DNA of 64,000 nt from Pyrenopolyporus hunteri (lineage: Eukaryota > Ascomycota > Sordariomycetes > Xylariales > Hypoxylaceae): positions 1,178,001-1,242,000 of the forward strand of contig CADCXC010000035.1 of assembly GCA_902806595.1 (NCBI GenBank), given 5' to 3'. Under the pieces are notes generated by a model, which had not been told where the DNA came from, did not search any database, and was given only the letters and a program-made list of their open reading frames with translations. Shown here piece by piece: positions 57,801-64,000 of the stretch. The position numbers and the translations under genes were made by a program. Each line of letters opens with the position of its first letter. Within the stretch, counting starts at the first letter, position 1.

Positions 57801-58676
57801 ATGAACGCCGTTAGGAGAGCTATGTCCAGTACACTCTCGCACGCTAAAATAACCCCCCATCGGTCGGCTTCCCGTGGGCACTCGGATCATGGCTGGCTTA
57901 ATACTTACCACAGCTTTTCGTTTGCTAACTGGCATGACCCGGAGTTCACGCACTTCGGTTCCTTGAGAGTCTTGAACGAAGATAGAGTCAAGCCGAACTC
58001 CGGATTTCCGACGCACCCCCACCGTGATTTTGAGATTTTTAGCTATATCATCTCGGGAGAGCTGACCCACCGGGATAGCATGCTTCGCAAAGGCGCTGAG
58101 GGTGAGCAATCTGACAAGTTTTACCGGATGCGTCGAGGGGACGTCCAATTCACCACCGGGGGCACGGGAATCGCACATTCCGAGCAGAACGAACATAGTA
58201 AAGATACCGTTCATTTTCTCCAGATCTGGGCGATCCCGTGGAAACGAGGGCTCACACCGAGATACCATACTCGCCATTTTGAAGACGAGGAGAAGCGCAA
58301 GGGCTTCGTGCCAATTTTAAGCCCACTGAAGGGTGGCCCAGATGCCACGTTTGAGCAGGAGAAAGTTGCCGAGCCGACTATTGAAGGCACCATACCCATT
58401 CATGCCGACTTCATCATGGGAGCTGCTTTAATCCCGCCACAGAGAAAGTTTGATTGGATTATTGGGGCTAACGTTCCGGGGAATAAAAAGAGAAAGGTGT
58501 ATGTTCATGTTCCAATGGCAAAAAATGGGCAAGCTAAAATTCGGCTCGATGGCCGGGACGAGATTCTTGATGAAGGTGACGGCGCATTTGTTGACAATGT
58601 TAACGCCGGTGATAGACTGACGGTGGAGAGCGTCGGCGAAGTTGAGGCCGAGGTGGTGGTCCTTGACACGGCATGA
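57801..58676 (+). CDS. Pirin family cupin protein
   Basis: A single exon of 291 residues. Pirins are two-domain cupins that bind Fe; some are quercetin dioxygenases and others are nuclear cofactors. The four metal ligands of the N-terminal cupin are present: His72 and His74 in FPTHPHRDFEI, and His126 and Glu128 in GIAHSEQ. The start MNAVRRAMSS is followed by a second ATG seven codons later, which could be the real start. An Arg-rich, acid-free first 25 residues could also be a weak mitochondrial signal. RGHSDHGWLNTYHSFSFANW is the conserved pirin entry segment. The C-terminal cupin (about 160-291) is complete and ends EAEVVVLDTA. Length matches the family. Enzymatic or regulatory activity cannot be told from sequence. 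Confidence 0.94.
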   Translation: MNAVRRAMSSTLSHAKITPHRSASRGHSDHGWLNTYHSFSFANWHDPEFTHFGSLRVLNEDRVKPNSGFPTHPHRDFEIFSYIISGELTHRDSMLRKGAEGEQSDKFYRMRRGDVQFTTGGTGIAHSEQNEHSKDTVHFLQIWAIPWKRGLTPRYHTRHFEDEEKRKGFVPILSPLKGGPDATFEQEKVAEPTIEGTIPIHADFIMGAALIPPQRKFDWIIGANVPGNKKRKVYVHVPMAKNGQAKIRLDGRDEILDEGDGAFVDNVNAGDRLTVESVGEVEAEVVVLDTA

Positions 58677-59604
58677 TTCAAAGGAGGCAATGCCCCGAAT
58701 ACGCACGATTCTGTTGGAATTTTATGCGGTCGGATAGGCTCCCTTCATCTCTTTTAGCAGAGTTCCCCGAGCCCGAGATAAGTAGATAAACAGGCGAGAT
58801 TTTACGCAATTATAAATAATTTGCGGAGGGGACTGCAGGCGGGGGAGGGGGGCTGCGTGCACTGATCTTCTAACCTTCTGATATCCGGTTAACTTTGCAT
58901 CTATTACTGACAACAGGTCCTAGTCATGATTATACGATAGCTAAATTGAAACCCCAACGAAACCAATACTTGGTGAAAATCCATTCCCTCCATTCTCTCC
59001 ATTATCTATACTTTTTATTTCAATTTCTAAGTGGATTGCCCGTTCTACGAGTTCCGCCGGCGCTAACGGGGTGCTATTCCTACGTCCGTGGCGTTGAGGG
59101 GTTGCTAACCGCCGCCTAAACGTTGAAGCGAGGTGAACTAGCCGCCCAAGATCCCTAGCCTAGTACCTATCTTGGGTCCTCCGAGACTGGCTGCATGGGG
59201 AGTAAGAAACGCTTTACTGATAGTGGTGTGATAGAAACTCAGCCGGTGTAATTGGGGGAAAGGGGGCAATTCAGTTATAAACTTAAAGGGCTCAATGGGC
59301 CATTCAGCTACCAGAATTTGCTTGTTATTGACTATATTCTTCGAATGTCGTCGTCGTCGGTGACAATCCTTTCCTCTTCATTATCTTCCCCATTAAACAA
59401 GCTTACTTTAAGCGAGCTTCAAAATTTTCCGATGAAGGGAGAAACCCTTGTTCCTGCCCGGGTGTCTAGATCTTAGTGGACCTCTACGTAGGGCGTAAGG
59501 TTGACCTATGAGCGACTGGCTGTGCCTTGCGGATAGGGCTAGGGCTCCGACAGTCTAGTTGATGGAATAGCCCGGCGTTCCCTAGCGTATTTAGGCACCT
59601 AGTA
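58677..59604. other. Intergenic spacer
   Basis: About 930 bp between the pirin gene and the small minus-strand gene. No gene or repeat array is visible. Positions 58840-58855 are G-rich and an AT-rich stretch lies near 58990-59030. Confidence 0.6.
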
Positions 59605-60069
59605 TCACATGTTCGATTCTGCTCCGTTGACGCCTATCCGAGCAGCAGGATGATCCCAGAGATCCGAGACGTCATACTCCGGAAGCCCATCAAAATCGCA
59701 CTCCAGAAGGCGTCTGGTTATGATAACTACTTCCTTCTTGGCCTGCTCTTCCGAGATGTGAATTCCGCCCTTGTTCTGTTCCCAGGTAATACCCTCGATC
59801 TTCACACCACCACTGCTGCCACCGTCTCCTGGCTTCACAATAAGTACGTATAATTCCTTATCCGTCCCGGTTCGGGAAAGGTGGACGGAGATATTGCCGC
59901 TCTGGCTCTGCTCCGTGACGGAGACACGCCATTTGTCATCCTGGTCCTGAGGCTCGAAACCAGCTTTGAGTTTCTGAAAGTCGGCATCGCTAATTCTCAG
60001 GCCCCACGGCGCTGTGGCGGGCTCCTGCATGGCGAGTATGTGATATGTGGTCCTTTTGCGTCTAAGCAT
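59605..60069 (-). CDS. Small unrecognised protein, 5' end uncertain
   Basis: A minus-strand frame of 154 residues from the ATG at 60069 (MLRRKRTTYHILAM). Codons continue open upstream (NDIYVPTSEQHPGVF) to a good TTCTTGTAG acceptor whose exon would begin at 60119, with a TCTAAGC/GCTGATC branch-like sequence ahead of it. An additional 5' exon is therefore likely, but I could not find a donor in the right phase. The protein is soluble, with alternating polar/hydrophobic segments. It includes APWGLRISDADFQKLKAGF, then DKWRVSVTEQSQ and KELYVLIVKPGDGG (beta-strand-like), and an acidic C-terminal part CDFDGLPEYDVSDLWDHPAAR. I recognise no family. Composition and the lack of stops suggest a real gene, with function unknown. 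Confidence 0.6.
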   Translation of the reverse strand: MLRRKRTTYHILAMQEPATAPWGLRISDADFQKLKAGFEPQDQDDKWRVSVTEQSQSGNISVHLSRTGTDKELYVLIVKPGDGGSSGGVKIEGITWEQNKGGIHISEEQAKKEVVIITRRLLECDFDGLPEYDVSDLWDHPAARIGVNGAESNM

Positions 60070-61002
60070 GAAAACACCTGGATGTTGTTCTGAAGTCGGC
60101 ACGTAGATATCATTGAGTGCTACAAGAACAAGATCAGCTTAGAAATAATAAATGAAAAAACGCTGTGCCGGGTTTTAACTTCGGTTTTTGCATTATATTA
60201 GTCATTATGTATGTATCGTTGTGGCGTAAAAACGGCCTCGGGGATCTCGTCTCGATTAGGAAAGCCGATCGCGATGTTCTATCACTGCTTGCCTAAAGTG
60301 AAGGTATCCCCTATAGCTTAGGCCAGACTTAGGTTTAAAGCAGAATTGATCGGGCCCGAATCTAGTATCTCTGTAATTGTGGATATAAAACTCATCTATC
60401 AGGTTCTAGGCTAGACGCTTTACCTGTTCCTGAAGAGGGCTACCCTCCCGATTCTGGTAGCTATTCCCCTTCTCCGTGCGTCCTGCATGATGGTTATAGT
60501 CCGGTGTTAGCCCAGTGATGACTCGATGCACACCACCGAGGTTAGCGAGGTTAGTTCGGCGCGAAGTCCCGCTCCAGGCAGCCAATCCCTTTCCAGAGGG
60601 ATTGGGAAATTATCAGATACTAGAAGAGGAAATGGCTATTAAAAATGGTAGATCTGGTTCGTCGAGACTCTAGCTACGTATCGTAGGACTTTACATGTTC
60701 TGCCGTGCAGTTGTCACAATGAAGGCTAGGCGACCCCTTGTCGGGGGAGTAGTGGTTGGACAGCGGCTAGGTTAGGATGAGTGTTCTTCATTCATAACTG
60801 GTAGATAATCCTCTTCGTCTTCTTTGCTCCCTCTTTTTCTTAGCCATCACCCCCTGAGTTGACAATAAACGGCATCTTAGCCAGCCGTGGCAGACATTTT
60901 GTTTGCGTCCCCTCATTGAGCAGCTTGACTATCACGTTCATTACGGCCTTGGCCATATTACGATCTTTACGTATCATTTAATATCTTAATACGTCGCCCA
61001 AC
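60070..61002. other. Intergenic region upstream of the chitinase
   Basis: About 930 bp. Apart from a possible missing 5' exon of the small minus-strand gene, it should hold the chitinase promoter. A CT-rich stretch at about 60810-60845 lies some 160-190 bp before the chitinase ATG. No other feature is visible. Confidence 0.5.
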
Positions 61003-63439
61003 ATGCAGATGAAGAATTCGGCTTTTGTTGCGGTGCTTTCCGCGTCTTCGGCCATCGCCACCTACACGAAAGATTATAAACTTAATGCCTATTGGGTATG
61101 GTGTCTCTCTATGAATCATGTTTATGTTGAGCTCACTGTCGTATATAGGGACAAGCAGGGCCCAGCACTGATTTCCTTGGCCACTACTGCGAATCTGATA
61201 GCGTCGACTACATTACTTTGGGTTTTGTTAACAACTCCCCCGAGCATGGAAACAACACAGGATATCCGGGCACGAACTTTGCTGCTCACTGTGCGGCTGA
61301 GGTCTACGTGAATAATGACCGGAACTCTAAGCTCCTTAGCTCATGCTCTTTTATCAAAGATGATATTCAGAAGTGCCAGAAGCTCGGCAAGAAGGTCCTG
61401 CTGTCAATTGGGGGTGAATACTCTGCTTCGAGCAACTACTCGCTCTCCTCCATCCAGAGCGGTATAGACTTTGCCGACTTCCTCTACAAGGCGTTCGGCC
61501 CTTTCAAAAAAGGGTACAAGGGGCCCCGACCTTTTGATAAAAGCAATACAGAGCCCACCTCCGTCGACGGTTTCGATTTTGATATCGAAACGAAGTTCGG
61601 TAAGACTACCTACCTATTTATTACTTTCTCACTTGTAAAATACGATGTTTATATTCGCGACCGCCCTCATGAATCTAAGTGTGTTGCTAACCCGTACTAG
61701 ATGACCAGCAACCGTACATCCATATGGTCAACCATCTCCGCGAGCTTATCCATGCTGATGGAAGTAATATAATTCTTACTGCAGCTCCACAATGCACTCA
61801 GTCTTCCAAATATTTCCAAATGAAGACCATCCTTCAGCAAGCACAATTTGACAAGATCTGGGTTCAATTCTACAATAACCCGTCCTGTGAGGCTATTGGT
61901 AGCGGCTTCAACTACGACGCTTGGGAGGACTTTATCAATGGTGGAGTTAATAAGGATGCTGAACTCTTTATCGGACTTCCTGGCAGCGCTGCTGCTGTTG
62001 GCCTATTGGGCAGCGGCTATATTACCCCCCAACAGGCAAAGACTCTTATTTGCACGTATAAGAACAAGCCTCGTTTCGGCGGTGCTATGTTGTGGGATGC
62101 ATACTACGCTTCGCAGAACATCAACTTGCTAGGGGAAGCCTATCACGAGACGATTGCCGCGGCCTTGAAATGTGGTGGCTGCTCCGGCGACGTATGTAAG
62201 CCTGACCCAACTACAAGCTCGACAATCACTTCGTCAATGACGACCTCGTCTAGCAGCTCTTTTGCTTCGACTATCAGCACTGTCACGTCCAGCAGCACCT
62301 CAAGCGGCGTTTCAAGCTCAAGTTCGACTTCAAGCTCTAGCTCATCCTTAACTACATCTTCATCCACTGTTACCTCCAGCAGCTTGACTGCCAGTAGCGA
62401 GACTTACACCGACGGTACGTCGACGTCTTCCATCGCCACGTCTACCTCGAGCACATCATCAACTACTACAGAATCTTCGATAAGCTCGCTTATTACAAGC
62501 AGCACTAGCGATTTATCAGTCTCTACTACTTCCAGTTCCTTGTATAGCGCGACTACCACTGCTTCGGAAGAGGATGAGTGCCCTCCAGACGAGACCTCGA
62601 GCTCATTCACCGAGTCTTCTACTCTGAGCACCTCGGCGACGACCACTGAATCACAGACAGTCTCTCAGACTACACCGGCTGGCAGCTACCCTACCGGCGG
62701 CTCCTCTACCATAGAGTACACGACCAGCACTGTCTACACCACATCCGTGTATACCGTGACGTCGTGCGCGCCAACCGTAACCAATTGCCCTAACAGGGGA
62801 ACCGTCGTCACTGAGACGGTCGCTCTATATACCACCGTGTGCCCCGTCACCAAGACGCAGAAGCCGACCGCCGCAACCAATGTCCCCTTGACTAGCACGA
62901 TATATAGCACGAGAATCAGCACCATCACCAAGTGCCCGCCTAGCGTGACTAACTGCCCCATCGGCTCCGTTACGACCGAGACCGTCGCGGTCCCAACTAT
63001 CATCGTGCCCACCGCGGAGAAGCCGCCCGAGACCCAGTGGATTACCATGTACCCCGTCAGCAGCAGCAACGAGTCCTCGCCCTCGAAGCCCGTCCAGGCC
63101 GCCGCGGCGCCCAGCTACCCCGCTGCCGAGGGCTCCTCCAGCTCCACCGGTGCTCCGTACGTGGCCACCACCATGGCGGTCGTCGCGTACCCTCCTGTTA
63201 AGGTTGGCAACAATGATGATAACAACAAGAACAACGGCACCGTCCCGTCTTACAGCGCCGGCACCGGATACCCGGTCGCGCCAACGACTACGGCGGGAGG
63301 TAGCGGGTCCACGGCCGTCGTGTGCAACGGGAACGGCTGCTCGCCCGCGCCCCCCACGTCGTCGATCGTTACTGCTGGATCCTCCAAGACGGTCTCCTTT
63401 GGCCTTAGTCTGTTGGCCGTCGTCGCTTTCGCTTTGTAA
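61003..63439 (+). CDS. GH18 class III chitinase, Ser/Thr-rich and probably GPI-anchored
   Basis: Three exons (61003-61095, 61149-61599, 61701-63439) encode 760 residues; introns are 53 and 101 bp. The enzyme hydrolyses chitin by substrate-assisted retention and belongs with wall-associated fungal class III chitinases (yeast Cts1, Aspergillus ChiA1), acting in wall remodelling and cell separation. A short signal peptide (about residues 1-20) precedes LNAYWGQAGPS, the first barrel strand, which only forms after the first splice. The catalytic motif DGFDFDIE lies at residues 171-178, with Glu178 the acid. The second intron splits Asp182 just after it. Strand 8 contains FGGAMLWDAYY. From about residue 350 a long Ser/Thr-rich, probably O-mannosylated region is followed by two related units with CxPxVTNCP motifs, then a hydrophobic C-terminus (FGLSLLAVVAFAL) after a small-residue stretch, fitting a GPI signal. 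The first of two near ATGs is chosen. Confidence 0.95.
62700..63010 (+). repeat. Internal protein repeat in the chitinase tail
   Basis: Two units of about 45 residues share Thr-rich strands followed by C-x-P-x-VTNCP and a TVVTETVA/SVTTETVA segment (about residues 520-565 and 575-615). Similar CxPxVTNCP modules are common in fungal wall proteins. The nucleotide identity is moderate, so the duplication is not recent. Confidence 0.75.
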
Positions 63440-64000
63440 GATGCTTCATGGGATTTGGTGTGGGGTAGATAAAGGGTACTAAATTGGCGTGTTATATTAA
63501 TGGAGTGATATATACATATAACATATATATAGGTATATATATATATATCCCAGCGGAAGAAAATAAGAGTTGATATCCCATATACGAATCAAACGTGCTT
63601 GTGCCCACCGTAGTATTACCCGGATAAAAAAGAGTGAACTTATAAATAAAGGGCTAGGAGCTATCGTAGAGGTTCCGAGAGACCAATGCCCAGAGAAGTC
63701 GCCGTAGACCCGAGTAAATTTGTAGTTGAATGAGCAGTGTCTTTTGTGGATAGTCAGTCACTTCAATATAGAAACTCAAGGACCTCCAACAACGCGCGTA
63801 TCGTTGATACCGATCTTCCCCGCGATAGATACGGTATTCGTACTGGCTGGCTCTAGATTGCAGGTAGAAGAAAGAACTACTCTCGCCTGGTTTGCATGTT
63901 CCCGATTACGGTTGAGTACCTAGGTAGATAACTGCTGGATAATAGTAAAAATTTACACTTTGAGGGATTGAAAAAAAGAAAACTTTATGCATCAGCCGCG
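63440..64000. other. 3' flank of the chitinase gene, window end
   Basis: About 560 bp without a gene. An (AT)n-rich run lies at about 63507-63550, probably in or just beyond the chitinase 3' untranslated region, and a short CTAGGTAG element at about 63920. The 65-codon frame at 63726 shows no motif. Confidence 0.6.
63507..63550. repeat. AT dinucleotide microsatellite
   Basis: A run of TATA/ATAT dinucleotides with a single AGGT interruption, about 70-110 bp downstream of the chitinase stop codon. Confidence 0.8.

Noticed and set aside
57702..58277. 191-codon minus-strand frame opposite pirin
   Set aside because: Antisense shadow of the pirin gene, without any motif.

Overview
The window is nuclear DNA of a filamentous ascomycete (Pezizomycotina), probably a sordariomycete. 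The evidence is short 50-350 bp GT-AG introns with CTAAC/CTGAC-type branch points, pyrimidine-rich promoters, a PLS1-type tetraspanin, a filamentous-type Ctr copper transporter, Mcm1, Chs5, Las17, eIF1A and Sen1 orthologues, and an AT-rich tract with the dinucleotide signature of repeat-induced point mutation (RIP). The class-level placement is inference. I found no rRNA, convincing tRNA, CRISPR array or intact transposon.

Layout. Positions 1-3.4 kb are intergenic and contain a RIP-like AT tract (about 730-1220). A Ctr copper transporter lies at 3.4-4.0 kb (+) and the MADS-box regulator mcm1 at 8.4-9.2 kb (-). Positions 9.2-18.7 kb form a gene-poor 9.5 kb block with only unsupported ORFs. A PLS1-like tetraspanin is at 18.7-19.5 kb (+), followed by another gene-poor stretch that holds an unexplained CpG-rich island (20.7-21.4 kb).

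From 22.9 to 38 kb the window is gene-dense: a small acyl-anchored-type protein (+), the XPF/Rad1 repair nuclease (-), a 69-residue conserved-looking small protein (+), WASP/Las17 (+), eIF1A (-), an unrecognised probably mitochondrial protein (+), exomer subunit Chs5 (+) and a short-chain dehydrogenase (-) with telomere-like repeats inside its coding sequence. Then come an 896-residue disordered/coiled-coil protein (41.2-43.9 kb, +), the Sen1 helicase (45.1-51.5 kb, -, four exons), an HhH-GPD DNA glycosylase (53.1-54.8 kb, -), a pirin (57.8-58.7 kb, +), a small unrecognised ORF (59.6-60.1 kb, -) and a class III, probably GPI-anchored GH18 chitinase (61.0-63.4 kb, +).

The genes do not form a pathway cluster. 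Two loose themes recur. One is genome maintenance and RNA/DNA processing (XPF, the HhH-GPD glycosylase, Sen1). The other is polarised growth and cell wall (PLS1, Las17, Chs5, chitinase). Most intergenic gaps carry short arrays of the tetranucleotide TAGG/CCTA, often joined into palindromes with GGTACC and CCTAGG; I saw none in the exons. I did not find a convincing new biological system. The items most worth a second look are the CpG-rich island, the telomere-like repeats in the dehydrogenase gene, the DNA glycosylase with an incomplete Fe-S cysteine set, the 9.5 kb gene-poor block, and a stop-free, frame-preserving intron in Las17.
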